Part shown: positions 1-9,307 of the stretch, in pieces | Layout: each line of letters opens with the position of its first letter | Numbering within the stretch: position 1 is the first letter of the stretch | NCBI GenBank assembly: GCA_946479505.1 | Contig: CAMLGC010000018.1 | Span: forward strand, 1 to 46,385 | Direction of reading: 5' to 3' | Origin: an uncultured Sphingomonadaceae bacterium | Lineage (GTDB): Bacteria; Pseudomonadota; Alphaproteobacteria; Sphingomonadales; Sphingomonadaceae | Length of the DNA stretch: 46,385 nucleotides | Position numbers and translations under genes: made by a program | Notes under the pieces: model-generated | Databases searched by the model: none | What the model was told of the DNA's origin: nothing | What the model saw: only the letters and a program-made list of their open reading frames with translations

Positions 1-187
1 TCGCGTGCTTCTTGGTCCAGCACTCGCCGATGTTCGGGCAGGCCGCTTCCTCGCATACGGTCGCGAGGTTCTTCTCGCGCATCAGCTTTTTGGTCTCGGC
101 GAAGCCGGCGCTCGTCGGCGCCTTGACGCGGATCCAGTCGGGCTTGCGTTGACGCGGCGGGCGCGAGAGCGGACTCATCTCGTTCAT
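1..187 (-). CDS. lipA: Lipoyl synthase, N-terminal part (cut by window edge)
   Basis: Radical SAM enzyme that inserts two sulfurs into protein-bound octanoyl groups to make lipoyl cofactor for 2-oxoacid dehydrogenases and glycine cleavage. The visible 62 residues contain the hallmark CX4CX5C motif (Cys45, Cys50, Cys56), which in LipA binds the auxiliary 4Fe-4S cluster, preceded by a basic segment with the [10 protein letters not shown] sequence typical of the family. The radical SAM CX3CX2C motif lies outside the window. The start is ATG at 187; a second in-frame ATG at 178 (Met4) is possible. It diverges from the carbonic anhydrase gene. Family assignment is secure despite truncation. Confidence 0.93.
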   Translation of the reverse strand, partial: MNEMSPLSRPPRQRKPDWIRVKAPTSAGFAETKKLMREKNLATVCEEAACPNIGECWTKKHA

Positions 188-253
188 GGTCCGCCAAATA
201 GCGACTGAATGCCCCCCTTGCCACCCCTGCGTGCGGCTGCAAAAGGAAACGCC

Positions 254-883
254 ATGACCGACTTTTCCGATCTCATCCGCGGCTATCACCGCTTCCGCGA
301 CACCGATTACAAGCGCCAGCACGATCGTTGGGCCGAGCTCGCCCAGGGCCAGAGCCCGCGCGTGATGGTGATCGCCTGCGCCGACAGCCGGACCGACCCC
401 GCGATGGTGTTCGACGCCGCGCCTGGCGAGATTTTCGTCGTACGCAACATCGCCGCCCTGGTGCCGCCTTTTGAGGAGGGCGGCGGCCGGCACGGCACCT
501 CGGCGGCGATCGAGTTCGGCGTGACGCAACTCGAAGTGCCGGAGATCGTGGTGATGGGGCACGGCTCGTGCGGCGGGGTCAACGCCGCACTGCATCAGAG
601 CTTCGCGGATAGCGATCCCGGCGAAGGCGGCTTTCTCGGTCATTGGGTCGATCTGCTCGACGAAGCGCGCGACCGGATCGTCGCCGAGCTGGGCACCGGC
701 CCCGAGGCCTCGCGGGCGCTCGAACTGGAAACGGTGCGGGTCTCGATCGAGAATCTGCGGACCTTCCCGCCGGTGGCCGAGCGCGAGAAGGCGGGCAAGC
801 TTACGCTGCGCGGCGCCCATTTCGCGATCCGCGACGGCGTGCTGTGGGTGATGGATGATAACGGCGCATTCGCGCCCGCCTGA
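254..883 (+). CDS. Beta-class carbonic anhydrase
   Basis: Interconverts CO2 and bicarbonate in the cytoplasm, supplying bicarbonate to carboxylases. The 209-residue protein carries all beta-class landmarks: the CADSR motif with zinc ligand Cys42 and the Asp44/Arg46 dyad, then His103 and Cys106 in GHGSCGG, the remaining zinc ligands. The length is normal for the family. The start is ATG at 254, preceded by an AAAGGAAA ribosome site; an upstream in-frame ATG at 209 would add a poor 15-residue leader. It lies divergent from lipA and 44 bp before the Gre-family gene, with which it may be co-transcribed. Confidence 0.95.
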   Translation: MTDFSDLIRGYHRFRDTDYKRQHDRWAELAQGQSPRVMVIACADSRTDPAMVFDAAPGEIFVVRNIAALVPPFEEGGGRHGTSAAIEFGVTQLEVPEIVVMGHGSCGGVNAALHQSFADSDPGEGGFLGHWVDLLDEARDRIVAELGTGPEASRALELETVRVSIENLRTFPPVAEREKAGKLTLRGAHFAIRDGVLWVMDDNGAFAPA

Positions 884-927
884 TCGCGCTCCATATCGGA
901 CGCGGATTGAACGGAAGGAAACGTCAC

Positions 928-1401
928 GTGAGCGTCGCCTTTCGTCGCGAGAGCGACGAGGAACACAAGGAGCCGATCTTCGAGCGGCCGCTTGCGCCGG
1001 GCCCCAATATCGTCACCGCCCGCGGGCTGCGCCTGATCCGCGAGAAGATCGACGCGCTCGAAGCAACGCTGGCGACCGGTCCTGCGGCGCCAGAGCCCCT
1101 GAAGCGCGAGCTGCGCTACTGGAACACGCGGCTGACAACGGCGCGGATCGCCCCGCCGCCGTCCGATGGCGAGGTGGCGATCGGATCACGCGTGCGCATC
1201 CGCCTCAATGGCGCCGAGCGGCAGATCGACATCGTCGGCGCCGACGAAGCCGATCCGGTGAGCGATCGACTCGGCTTCGCAGCGCCGCTCGCGCAGGCCC
1301 TGATCGGTGCCGAGATCGGCGATCGGATAGACTTCAACGGAAACGTCGAGGCGATCGAACTCCTGGACATCGCGCCGATCCCCGCCGATGACGGAGCATG
1401 A
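928..1401 (+). CDS. GreA/GreB-family transcription elongation factor, short coiled-coil form
   Basis: Gre factors enter the RNA polymerase secondary channel and stimulate cleavage of backtracked RNA. This 157-residue protein has an N-terminal pair of helices (about residues 31-73) joined by a GPAAPEP turn, then a GreA/B C-terminal FKBP-like domain (about 82-148) with the family's IGSRVRI and GAEIGD signatures. The helical hairpin is shorter than in GreA, and I do not see the acidic Asp/Glu pair expected at its tip, so cleavage stimulation is uncertain. The GTG at 928 is chosen because GGAAGGA lies 8 bases upstream; a TTG at 907 is an in-frame alternative. The stop overlaps the next gene's ATG. 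Confidence 0.83.
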   Translation: MSVAFRRESDEEHKEPIFERPLAPGPNIVTARGLRLIREKIDALEATLATGPAAPEPLKRELRYWNTRLTTARIAPPPSDGEVAIGSRVRIRLNGAERQIDIVGADEADPVSDRLGFAAPLAQALIGAEIGDRIDFNGNVEAIELLDIAPIPADDGA

Positions 1402-1580
1402 GCGCGAAAAGCTTCGAACGTCATCGTCAGCCGTGGCGGCCGGACGAGATACAAAAGCTCCACCTGCTGGCGAAGAAGGGCATGCCGCTGAAAGCGATCG
1501 CCAAGGCGCTGACTCGCAGCGAGGAATCGGTCAAGCAGCGCGCCAAGGAAGATGGTCTGACGATCTCAAAGCTCCGGTAA
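1398..1580 (+). CDS. Small helix-turn-helix-like protein (60 aa)
   Basis: A 60-residue basic protein starting at an ATGA overlap with the upstream Gre-family gene, which implies translational coupling. The sequence reads as a homeodomain/SANT-like three-helix unit: a Trp-containing first helix (PWRPDEIQKL), a second helix after a short turn, and a recognition-like helix with SEESVKQRAK. This resembles the pattern of DNA-binding HTH domains that recognise a regular spacing of target (IAKALTRSEESVK), but there is no ligand or second domain. Coupling suggests a role alongside transcription elongation, which is inference. It is short, but the overlap and codon use support a real gene. Confidence 0.75.
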   Translation: MSAKSFERHRQPWRPDEIQKLHLLAKKGMPLKAIAKALTRSEESVKQRAKEDGLTISKLR

Positions 1581-1647
1581 AGCGCTAGTCCGAGCGCCGC
1601 AGTGCCGGTCATCAAGTCCAGGCTCGATGGCGGCCGCTCGACCGCTA

Positions 1648-2133
1648 TTAGCGTTTGTCGATCACGGTGATTCGGCCGCTCGGTTCGAGCTTTACCAGCT
1701 TCGCTTCGCCGACTTCGTCAATACCGCAGCGGTGGAGCGCTTCGTCCAGATCGGTGAGCGATACCGACCGACGCTTGCGCATCTTGTCGTCCACCTCTCC
1801 GTCGCGCGCGAGGGCGATCGAGCGCCCTTCGAGGATGCGCGCGAGCTTCGGCCAACGCGCGGCGCCGTTGGCGAGCAGCCCGTGCAGCGCGACGAAGATC
1901 ACCGCGGCCGCGAGCGTCCCGAGCAGCGGCGCGCTGCCGGTGAGTGCACGGCTGAGGCTCGATCCGACGATGATCGAGACGACGATGTCGAGCGCGGCCC
2001 ATTTGCCGAATACTCGACGGCCTGCCAGTCTCACTAGCGCGAGGCCGAAAGCGAAGATGAGCACGGCGCGGGCGCATTCTTGGCCGAAGCTCAGCGAATG
2101 CTGCTGGCCGAAGATCGATTGCAACGTTTCCAT
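1648..2133 (-). CDS. DUF421 (YetF-like) membrane protein
   Basis: A 161-residue inner-membrane protein with three predicted membrane helices (about residues 21-37, 45-62 and 68-88) followed by a soluble C-terminal domain (about 100-160). The FGKWAALDIVVSIIVGS stretch is characteristic of DUF421, and the tail matches its small beta domain (SLTDLDEALHRCGIDEVGEAKLV pattern, split here by variation). Bacillus YetF-type members are longer, near 280 residues with a duplicated soluble domain; this is the short proteobacterial form. Function is unknown in general. It is convergent with the small HTH gene and 33 bp downstream of aspS, probably in one transcript. Confidence 0.85.
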   Translation of the reverse strand: METLQSIFGQQHSLSFGQECARAVLIFAFGLALVRLAGRRVFGKWAALDIVVSIIVGSSLSRALTGSAPLLGTLAAAVIFVALHGLLANGAARWPKLARILEGRSIALARDGEVDDKMRKRRSVSLTDLDEALHRCGIDEVGEAKLVKLEPSGRITVIDKR

Positions 2134-2166
2134 GCGGCGACAACCGCGCTGCGGCCGGCGCGTTCC

Positions 2167-4005
2167 TCACCCCGCGTCGGGGGCGACCACCTCATCCACG
2201 TCCTTCTTCGCGTTCGGAGCCGGCTGCTGCTCGACGAGGCGGATGTTGAGCTCGCGGAGCTGCTTGGCCGAGACCGGGCCCGGGGCGCCCATCATCAGAT
2301 CCTCGGCCCGCTGGTTCATCGGGAACAGCACGACCTCGCGGATGTTGGGCTCGCCGGCGAGGAGCATTACCATGCGGTCGATGCCGGGTGCCGAGCCGCC
2401 GTGCGGCGGCGCGCCGTATTTGAACGCGTTGATCATCCCTGAGAAATTGGCGTCGACATCGGCCTGCGAATAGCCGGCAATCTCGAACGCCCTGTACATG
2501 ATGTCTGGCCGGTGGTTCCGGACCGCTCCCGACGAGAGCTCCACGCCATTGCAGACGATGTCGTACTGATAGGCAAGGATATCGAGCGGATCCTTGGTTT
2601 CGAGCGCCTCGAGTTCGCCCTGCGGCATCGAGAAGGGGTTGTGCGAGAAATCGACCTTTTTCGCTTCCTCGTCATATTCGAACATCGGAAAATCGACGAT
2701 CCAGCAGAATTCGAAGCGCTTGTCGTCGATCAGGCCGAGCTCCTGACCGACTCGCGTGCGCGCCGCGCCGGCGAGCTTGGCCGCCTGCCCTTCCTTGCCC
2801 GCGGCGAAGAAGATGCCGTCGTCGGGGCCCAAACCCAGCTCGGCGACTAGCTTGCGCGTCGCCTCTTCGCCGTGGTTCTTGGCGATCGGTCCGCCCAGCT
2901 CGCCGCCCTTCTGAGTGATGTAGCCGAGTCCCGCATGGCCTTCGGAGCGCGCCCAATCGTTCATGTCGTCGAAGAACTTGCGGCTCTTGCCCGCGGTGTT
3001 CGGCGCGGGGATCGCACGCACCACGCCGCCGCCCGAGACGATGCGGTCGAACAGCCCGAAGCCCGAACCCTTGAAGTGATCGGAGACGTCGGAGATCAGG
3101 ATCGGATTGCGCAGATCGGGCTTGTCCGAGCCATATTTGAGCATCGCCTCGCGGAACGGAATACGGGGGAAGGGCAGCGCGGAGACCTTGCGGCCCTTAC
3201 CCTGCCAATCGGCGAACTCCTCAAACAAACCGTGGAGCACGGGTTCGATCGCGGCGAACACGTCCTCCTGCGTGACGAAGCTCATCTCGAAATCGAGCTG
3301 GTAGAACTCGCCGGGCGAGCGGTCGGCGCGCGCATCCTCGTCGCGAAAGCACGGCGCGATCTGGAAATACTTGTCGAAGCCGGCGACCATCAGGAGCTGC
3401 TTGAACATCTGCGGCGCCTGCGGGAGCGCGTAGAAGGTGCCCGGATGGACGCGGCTCGGCACCAGATAATCGCGCGCGCCTTCGGGGCTGGAGGCCGTCA
3501 GGATCGGGGTCTGGAACTCGGTGAAGTCCTGGTCGATCATCCGGCGCCGGACGCTGGCGATCACCGCCGATCGCAGCATGATGTTGGCGTGCAGCCGCTC
3601 ACGGCGCAAATCGAGGAAGCGGTATTTGAGGCGGATGTCCTCGGGATATTCGGCCTCGCCCGCGACCGGCATCGGCAGCTCGTGCGCCTGGCTCTGAACC
3701 GTCGCCGCGGTTGCGCGCACCTCGATTCCGCCGGTCGGCAGGTTCGGGTTGACCGCGTCGGGCGCGCGCGCCGTCACCTTGCCGGTGACCGTGACGACCG
3801 ACTCGGTGCGCAGGCTCTCGATCACGTCGAAGGCGGGGCCGTCGACCTCGGTGACGATCTGGGTGATACCGAAATGATCGCGCAGGTCGATGAAGACGAG
3901 ATCGCCATGGTCGCGCTTCTTGTGGACCCAGCCCGAAAGGCGCACCTCCTCGCCGACATTTTCGGAGCGGAGCGCGCCGCAATTGTGGGTGCGATAGGCG
4001 TGCAT
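2167..4005 (-). CDS. aspS: Aspartyl-tRNA synthetase
   Basis: Class IIb synthetase charging tRNA-Asp in the cytoplasm. The 612-residue protein has the N-terminal OB-fold anticodon-binding domain (opening with RTHNCGALR and the [10 protein letters not shown] segment), the bacterial insertion domain in the middle, and class II motifs: the [10 protein letters not shown] motif 2 region and the C-terminal [13 protein letters not shown] motif 3. The length is that of bacterial AspRS. In alphaproteobacteria this enzyme often also charges tRNA-Asn for GatCAB; that is family knowledge and not visible here. The start at 4005 fits the family N-terminus; ATG at 4014 would add three residues. The extreme C-terminus is an Ala/Pro/Lys-rich tail. 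Confidence 0.96.
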   Translation of the reverse strand: MHAYRTHNCGALRSENVGEEVRLSGWVHKKRDHGDLVFIDLRDHFGITQIVTEVDGPAFDVIESLRTESVVTVTGKVTARAPDAVNPNLPTGGIEVRATAATVQSQAHELPMPVAGEAEYPEDIRLKYRFLDLRRERLHANIMLRSAVIASVRRRMIDQDFTEFQTPILTASSPEGARDYLVPSRVHPGTFYALPQAPQMFKQLLMVAGFDKYFQIAPCFRDEDARADRSPGEFYQLDFEMSFVTQEDVFAAIEPVLHGLFEEFADWQGKGRKVSALPFPRIPFREAMLKYGSDKPDLRNPILISDVSDHFKGSGFGLFDRIVSGGGVVRAIPAPNTAGKSRKFFDDMNDWARSEGHAGLGYITQKGGELGGPIAKNHGEEATRKLVAELGLGPDDGIFFAAGKEGQAAKLAGAARTRVGQELGLIDDKRFEFCWIVDFPMFEYDEEAKKVDFSHNPFSMPQGELEALETKDPLDILAYQYDIVCNGVELSSGAVRNHRPDIMYRAFEIAGYSQADVDANFSGMINAFKYGAPPHGGSAPGIDRMVMLLAGEPNIREVVLFPMNQRAEDLMMGAPGPVSAKQLRELNIRLVEQQPAPNAKKDVDEVVAPDAG

Positions 4006-4026
4006 ACGTGTCATCTCTTCTTCGTC

Positions 4027-4099
4027 ACCCCAGCGAAAGCTGGGGTCTGGTGCGGCAGGGGCATCGCGCGTGGCCCGAGATGCCAGCTTTCGCTGGCAT
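4027..4099. repeat. Pair of palindromes between aspS and rnd
   Basis: Two short stem-loops lie in the divergent aspS/rnd spacer. The first is ACCCCAGC, a GAAA loop, then GCTGGGGT (4027-4046). The second is ATGCCAGC, a TTTC loop, then GCTGGCAT (4080-4099). The two cores are related (CCAGC-N4-GCTGG) and face each other about 33 bases apart. This is the layout of REP-like elements that are scattered between genes in many alphaproteobacteria. No other copy of this sequence family is present in the window. Confidence 0.8.
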
Positions 4100-4178
4100 G
4101 ACGGCGATGGGAACGGCGCTGCGCTTCCCCTTCACATGCCACTTTGTCAACCCGCGACACCGCGGCTATGGGGCGACG

Positions 4179-5348
4179 ATGCACATCCATGATCTGATCG
4201 AGGACACCACCACCCTCGCCAATCTCTGCCATCGGCTCGCCGAATCGCCGTTCGTGGCGGTCGATACCGAATTCATGCGGGAAAACAGTTATTGGCCCGA
4301 GCTGTGCCTCATCCAGATCGCCGACGAGAACGAGGCCGCCGCGATCGATCCGATCGCGCCGGGCATCGACCTTGCGCCGCTGCTCGATCTGCTCACGAAG
4401 AACGAGGATGTCCTGAAGGTCTTCCACGCCGGGGGGCAGGATGTCGAGATCGTCGTCAACCTGACCGGCACGACGCCGCACCCGCTGTTCGACACGCAGA
4501 TTGCGGCGATGGCGCTGGGGCATGGCGAGCAGATCGGCTATTCGAACCTCGTCGATAGCTGGCTCGGCATCCAGGTCGACAAGGGCGCGCGCTTCACCGA
4601 CTGGAGCCGGCGGCCGCTCGACAGGCGGCAGATCGACTATGCGATCGCGGACGTGACCCACCTTGCACGCATTTTCCCGCAGATGCTCGCGAAGCTCAAG
4701 AAGACCGGGCGCGGAATCTGGCTCAACCAGGAGATGGAGCGGCTTGCCGATCCCGCCAACTACGTCAACGATCCCGATCAATCGTGGAAGCGCGTGCGCA
4801 TTTCGGGGCGCAAGCCCGAGGCGCTCGGGCGGCTGAAGGCGCTCGCCCGCTGGCGCGAGCTCGAAGCACAGAACAAGAATTTGCCGCGCGGGCGGATCAT
4901 GAAGGACGAGACGCTGGCCGATCTCGCGCTGACGCCGCCGAAGAAGCAGCCCGATCTGGCGCGCGTGCGCGGACTTTCGGGCGCATGGGCGGGCAACGAC
5001 ATCGGTGGACGGTTGATGGACGCGGTCGCCGGCGCCGAGCCGCTGCCCGCCAGCGAGATGCCCGCGCGCGACGAGCGCAAGCCGGGGCTCGGCAAGGAAG
5101 GGGCGCTCGTTGCGGACCTGCTCAAGCTGCTACTGAAGATCCGCTCGCGCGAGATCGACGTCGCGCCCAAGCTACTCGCACGCAGCGACGACCTGGAGGC
5201 ACTCGCCGCCGGCAAGCGCGACGGGCTGTCGATCCTCGAGGGCTGGCGGTTCGAGCAGTTCGGCCGCGATGCGCTGGCGCTTGTCGAGGGACAGCTTGCG
5301 TTCGCAGTGAAGAACGGCAAGCTCAAGATGAGCCGAACGGAGGATTGA
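4179..5348 (+). CDS. rnd: Ribonuclease D
   Basis: 3'-to-5' exoribonuclease that trims tRNA precursors and other stable RNA. The 389-residue protein shows the DEDDy catalytic set: Asp29 and Glu31 in VAVDTEFMRE, Asp88 in FHAGGQDVEI, and Tyr154/Asp158 in DYAIADVTHL. The C-terminal half (about 200-389) contains the HRDC-type nucleic-acid binding repeats. Size is standard. ATG at 4179 gives the family N-terminus (MHIHDLIEDT); the open frame runs further upstream to 4008 but through the palindromic repeat, so that extension is rejected. It overlaps the following lipoprotein gene by one base. Confidence 0.94.
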   Translation: MHIHDLIEDTTTLANLCHRLAESPFVAVDTEFMRENSYWPELCLIQIADENEAAAIDPIAPGIDLAPLLDLLTKNEDVLKVFHAGGQDVEIVVNLTGTTPHPLFDTQIAAMALGHGEQIGYSNLVDSWLGIQVDKGARFTDWSRRPLDRRQIDYAIADVTHLARIFPQMLAKLKKTGRGIWLNQEMERLADPANYVNDPDQSWKRVRISGRKPEALGRLKALARWRELEAQNKNLPRGRIMKDETLADLALTPPKKQPDLARVRGLSGAWAGNDIGGRLMDAVAGAEPLPASEMPARDERKPGLGKEGALVADLLKLLLKIRSREIDVAPKLLARSDDLEALAAGKRDGLSILEGWRFEQFGRDALALVEGQLAFAVKNGKLKMSRTED

Positions 5349-5644
5349 TGATCCGAATTGTGCTGCCCGCGCTGGCGCTTGCCGCCTGCGCCCAGACCCC
5401 GCCGCCCGTCGACGAAACGCCCGTGCGCGGCAATACCGGCTTTGTATGTGCGGCCGACGGCCTTGGCGATCTCGTCGGACAGCGCGCCACGATCGAGCTC
5501 AGTGCGGCCGCGCTCGACCGTTCGAACTCGCGAACGTTGCGGTGGATTCAGCCCGGAATGGCCGTGACCATGGATTTCCGCGCCGACCGGCTCGACATCC
5601 ACCTCGACGAGAAGAACGTCGTCGTCTCGTTCACCTGCGGTTGA
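5348..5644 (+). CDS. I78-family peptidase inhibitor-like lipoprotein
   Basis: A 98-residue exported protein. Residues 1-14 form a lipoprotein signal ending in LAAC with Cys14 as the lipidation site. The mature part matches the potato-inhibitor-I-like I78 family of proteobacteria: a CAADGLGDLVGQ opening, a predicted inhibitory loop around LRWIQPGMAVTMDF, and a C-terminal RLDIHLDEKN segment with a second Cys near the end, probably disulfide-bonded to the first mature Cys. Such proteins are thought to inhibit serine proteases in the periplasm; activity here is inferred. It starts by a one-base overlap with rnd and ends one base before the convergent ppx stop. Confidence 0.86.
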   Translation: MIRIVLPALALAACAQTPPPVDETPVRGNTGFVCAADGLGDLVGQRATIELSAAALDRSNSRTLRWIQPGMAVTMDFRADRLDIHLDEKNVVVSFTCG

Positions 5645-5645
5645 T

Positions 5646-7142
5646 TTAGCCGAGGACGAGCATCGGTTCCTTGCCGAAGCGGCTCGCGAGCGCCTTGTGG
5701 CGGCGCTCGACGGTCTCGCCGTAGAGGGCGGCGTCGCAATCGGGGAGCGTCAGGGTGATGGCGCTGTCGGCCGTGCCGAGCGTCGCCCGTCTGAGCGGAT
5801 CGGCGATCCCGCCCGACAGACGCTGCCCGAGGCGAATCGCGAGACCCCAACGGATCGCCCTGGCCAGATCGTCCCTGTTCGCGAGGTCGCCGAGCGGCCG
5901 CGGCGAGCCCGTGCCACCCCCCAGGCTGGTGTAGAGCGCCTGCGCGACGAGCGCGCGCCCGCGCGCGTCGATCGCCACCCAATTGCCGTGAAGCGCGGTG
6001 TCGAGCCCGCGCTCGGCGCGAAATTCGGGGTTCGCATGCCAGCCGACATCGGCGAGCAGGCAGGCCGCGTGGCGCAGGCGCGCCGCCTCGGCAGGCTCAT
6101 CGACGAAGAGCGGGGCGATCCAGCGGTCGAGCAGATCGCCATGTTCCGCAAAACGGCCTAGCCGATGGCCTTCCTCGCGCGCGGCGACAATGAGCGGGTC
6201 CTCGGCGCGCGCGCTTTCGTCGAGCGCAGCATGGAGCAGCCCCTCGCGCAGGCCGAACGCGGAAACAATGGTCGTGCGGCTGCCGAGCCGTCGCAACAAT
6301 GTCGAGAGCATCGCTGCGGCGTCGCCCAAGGTCGGCACGCGTGCGCTCGACAATTCGGGCACGGCGCGCAGTCGCGCCTTATCCAATTCCACGATGGTCC
6401 GTTCGAGTCGCACCACGCTCTTCAGCGGCATCTCATATTGATGGAGGATCGGGAGCGGATAGCCGGTAAGGTGCATGTCGAGCCGGGCGAGCGCGCGCCA
6501 CGATCCGCCGACCAGGTAGAACGGCTGGTTCTTACCGGCATCGAGCCAATCCGCGCCGCGGAGCATCGTGCCGACCCGTCGGTCGAGCGCACCCTTGCCG
6601 CGACCGCGGATCGCCGCGATTCGCAGCACCCCGAGCGGAAAGGATGCACGTTCGCGCACCATGCCCTCGCCCAATCGGACCAGCTCGAGACTGCCGCCGC
6701 CGAGATCGCCGACAATGCCCTCGGCCGCGGGAATCCCGGCGAGCACGCCCAGCCCGGACATGACGGCCTCTTCCTCGCCGGGAAGCACCGCCACGTCGAT
6801 GCCGAGGCGGTCGGCATAGGCGATCAGCTCATGCCCGTTGTCCGCATCGCGAACCGCTGCGGTCGCGACCGTGGTCAGCCGTGCCACCTCCATCGCACGC
6901 GCCAGCGCCAGAAATCGCGCGAGCGCCGCCTGCGCGCGCGCCATGGCCTTGGCGTCGATCGTGTTGCTTTCGGCGAGATCGCGGCCAAGGCCGGCCATCA
7001 CCTTTTCGTTGAACAGCACCGAAGGCGCGCGGGGCGGCCCCTGATACACGACGAGACGGATCGAGTTCGACCCGATATCGATGATCGCGACGCGCGGCGA
7101 GATCAGGCTCGCACAGCCGGCTTCAGTCCGGATCGCCGTCAC
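5646..7142 (-). CDS. ppx: Exopolyphosphatase / pppGpp phosphatase (Ppx/GppA family)
   Basis: Hydrolyses terminal phosphates from polyphosphate, and possibly pppGpp. The 498-residue protein has the ASKHA fold: phosphate-1 motif in IDIGSNSIRLVVY (from about residue 20) and the phosphate-2 glycine loop GDLGGGSLEL, followed by a C-terminal HD-like helical region with the metal-type residues of the long Ppx form. The start is a GTG that shares one base with the TAG stop of ppk (TAGTG), so translation is coupled. Making and degrading polyphosphate from one transcript implies control at the protein level. GppA activity cannot be distinguished by sequence. Confidence 0.92.
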   Translation of the reverse strand: MTAIRTEAGCASLISPRVAIIDIGSNSIRLVVYQGPPRAPSVLFNEKVMAGLGRDLAESNTIDAKAMARAQAALARFLALARAMEVARLTTVATAAVRDADNGHELIAYADRLGIDVAVLPGEEEAVMSGLGVLAGIPAAEGIVGDLGGGSLELVRLGEGMVRERASFPLGVLRIAAIRGRGKGALDRRVGTMLRGADWLDAGKNQPFYLVGGSWRALARLDMHLTGYPLPILHQYEMPLKSVVRLERTIVELDKARLRAVPELSSARVPTLGDAAAMLSTLLRRLGSRTTIVSAFGLREGLLHAALDESARAEDPLIVAAREEGHRLGRFAEHGDLLDRWIAPLFVDEPAEAARLRHAACLLADVGWHANPEFRAERGLDTALHGNWVAIDARGRALVAQALYTSLGGGTGSPRPLGDLANRDDLARAIRWGLAIRLGQRLSGGIADPLRRATLGTADSAITLTLPDCDAALYGETVERRHKALASRFGKEPMLVLG

Positions 7143-9307
7143 TAACGCCGCCGTCTCAACGAAAGCGTGGGGACCGAATCGCTCGTCTCGAGCGCGGCGC
7201 CGCGGCCCGAGAGCGAGGGGTTGGTCATGAAATAGCGATGGAGGTTGAACGGCCGGTCGCCGGGATCGTCGCGGACATAGTTGCCGTCGGGCTGCAATTC
7301 CCAGCTCTGTTCGTTGTCGAGCAGGTTGGCGACCATCACCTGATCGAGAACCTGATCGTGGACGGTCGGATTCTCGATCGGCAGCATATATTCGACGCGC
7401 CGATCGAAGTTGCGCGGCATCCAGTCGGCCGAGGAGATGAACACTTTCGCACCGTCGTTGGGCAGCGCCTTGCCGTTGCCGAACGCCCAGATACGACTGT
7501 GCTCGAGGAAGCGGCCGACCACCGATTTGACGCGGATATGCTCGGACATGCCGGAGACGCCAGGTCTGAGGCAGCAGATTCCACGCACGACCAGATCAAT
7601 TTCGACCCCCGCGTTCGATGCCTCGTAGAGCTTCTCGATCACCGCCGGATCGACCAGCGCGTTCATCTTGGCCCAGAGCGCAGCGGGCCTGCCCGCGCGG
7701 GCATTCTCGATCTCGGTCTCGATCAGCCCGACCAGCCGCGATCGCAGATCGCGCGGCGACATGCTAATGAGCTGGAGGTGCTCGGGTTCGACATAGCCGG
7801 TGACGTAGTTGAATACGTGTGCGGCATCGCTCCCGATCCGCGGATCGGCGGTGAAAAAGCTGAGATCGGTATAGATGCGCGCGGTCGCGGGATGATAATT
7901 TCCCGTGCCGAAATGGCAGTAGGTGCGATAGCCCTGCCCTTCGCGCCGCACCACCATCGAGATCTTGGCGTGCGTCTTCCAGTCGATGAAGCCGTACACG
8001 ACCTGCACCCCCGCGCGTTCGAGCGCCGAGGCCCAGAGCAGGTTCTGCTCCTCGTCGAATCGCGCCTTGAGCTCGACGACCGCGGTGACCGATTTGCCCG
8101 CCTCGGCCGCCGCGATCAGCGCGTTGATGACCGCCGGCTGCTTGCCCGCACGATACAGCGTCTGCTTGATCGCGACCACGTCCGGGTCGGCCGCGGCCTG
8201 CTTCAAAAAGGCGAGGACGACGTCGAACGTCTCGTATGGGTGGTGGACGACGATGTCCTTGACGCGGATCGCCGCAAAGCAATCGCCGCCATATTCGCGG
8301 ATGCGCTCGGGAAAGCGCGGCGCGAAGGGCGGGAATTTGAGATCGGGCCGGTCCTCCTCGACCAGGATGTCGAGATCGCTGATGCCGAGGAAATCCCCCG
8401 ATTCGGTGATGATCGCCTCGGCCCCGCCAAGCTCGTCGCGAAGCAGCGCCTTGAGTTCTTCGGACATGCCCGCTTCGAGATCGAGGCGGATGACGCGACC
8501 GCGGCGCCGGCGTTTGATCGCATTGGCGAAATAGCGGACGAGATCCTCGGCCTCTTCCTCGATCTCGATGTCGCTATCGCGCAGCACGCGGAAGGCGGCG
8601 GCCGCGTTGACGCGATAGCCGGGGAAAAGCAGCTCGGAGAAGCGCGCGAGCAGGGTCTCCATCGCGACGTAGCGCGCCGCCTCCCCCGGAAGCCGCAGGA
8701 AGCGCGGCGCGGTGCCGGGAAGCATCACCAGCTCGCGCACCGGCTCGCCATCCGACAAGCGCGCGAGATCGAACATCACGCCCGAGCCGCGATTGGGGAT
8801 GAACGGAAAGGGATGCGCCGGATCGAGCGCCTGCGGGGTGACGATCGGAAAGACCTGCTCGCGGAAATGCGTCCCGAGCCACTCGGCCTGGTTGGCGGTG
8901 ATCCGGTCGATGTCGAGAACTTCGATCCCCTCGCCCGCCAGGTCGGCGCGGATCGTGCGCCAGACCGACTGAATGTCGGCCATCAGCGTAGCAGCCGCGT
9001 CGCTGATCTCCGACAATTGCTGACTTGGCGTGCGCCCATCGGCCGAGCGGCGCTCGACGTCCTGAAGCTGCTGCCCCTTGAGCCCGGCGACGCGCACCAT
9101 GAAGAACTCGTCGAGGTTCGATCCCGAGATCGAGAGAAACCGCAAGCGCTCGAGCAGCGGGTGCGCGGTGTTGCACGCCTCCTCGAGCACGCGGCGGTTG
9201 AACGCGAGCCACGAAAGCTCACGGTTGAAGAAGCGATCGCCCCCCGCCTCGTGGACGAAGGGATCGTCATCGTCGTGGAAGCGGGCGAGATGCCCCGGGC
9301 GGCTCAT
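7142..9307 (-). CDS. ppk1: Polyphosphate kinase 1
   Basis: Polymerises the gamma phosphate of ATP into polyphosphate. The 721-residue protein shows the PPK1 order: N-terminal helical domain beginning [19 protein letters not shown], a head domain, and two phospholipase-D-like C-terminal domains. The autophosphorylated histidine is in the HFGTGNYHP motif, and the IKQTLYRAG and [13 protein letters not shown] segments are typical active-site blocks. ATG at 9307 gives the standard N-terminus; the open frame continues upstream through hdaA in another frame but has no homology. It overlaps hdaA by an ATGA and ppx by one base. Confidence 0.97.
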   Translation of the reverse strand: MSRPGHLARFHDDDDPFVHEAGGDRFFNRELSWLAFNRRVLEEACNTAHPLLERLRFLSISGSNLDEFFMVRVAGLKGQQLQDVERRSADGRTPSQQLSEISDAAATLMADIQSVWRTIRADLAGEGIEVLDIDRITANQAEWLGTHFREQVFPIVTPQALDPAHPFPFIPNRGSGVMFDLARLSDGEPVRELVMLPGTAPRFLRLPGEAARYVAMETLLARFSELLFPGYRVNAAAAFRVLRDSDIEIEEEAEDLVRYFANAIKRRRRGRVIRLDLEAGMSEELKALLRDELGGAEAIITESGDFLGISDLDILVEEDRPDLKFPPFAPRFPERIREYGGDCFAAIRVKDIVVHHPYETFDVVLAFLKQAAADPDVVAIKQTLYRAGKQPAVINALIAAAEAGKSVTAVVELKARFDEEQNLLWASALERAGVQVVYGFIDWKTHAKISMVVRREGQGYRTYCHFGTGNYHPATARIYTDLSFFTADPRIGSDAAHVFNYVTGYVEPEHLQLISMSPRDLRSRLVGLIETEIENARAGRPAALWAKMNALVDPAVIEKLYEASNAGVEIDLVVRGICCLRPGVSGMSEHIRVKSVVGRFLEHSRIWAFGNGKALPNDGAKVFISSADWMPRNFDRRVEYMLPIENPTVHDQVLDQVMVANLLDNEQSWELQPDGNYVRDDPGDRPFNLHRYFMTNPSLSGRGAALETSDSVPTLSLRRRR

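Noticed and set aside
4008..4178. N-terminal extension of rnd
   Set aside because: The frame is open but runs through the paired palindromes and gives a non-conserved sequence; ATG 4179 fits the family.
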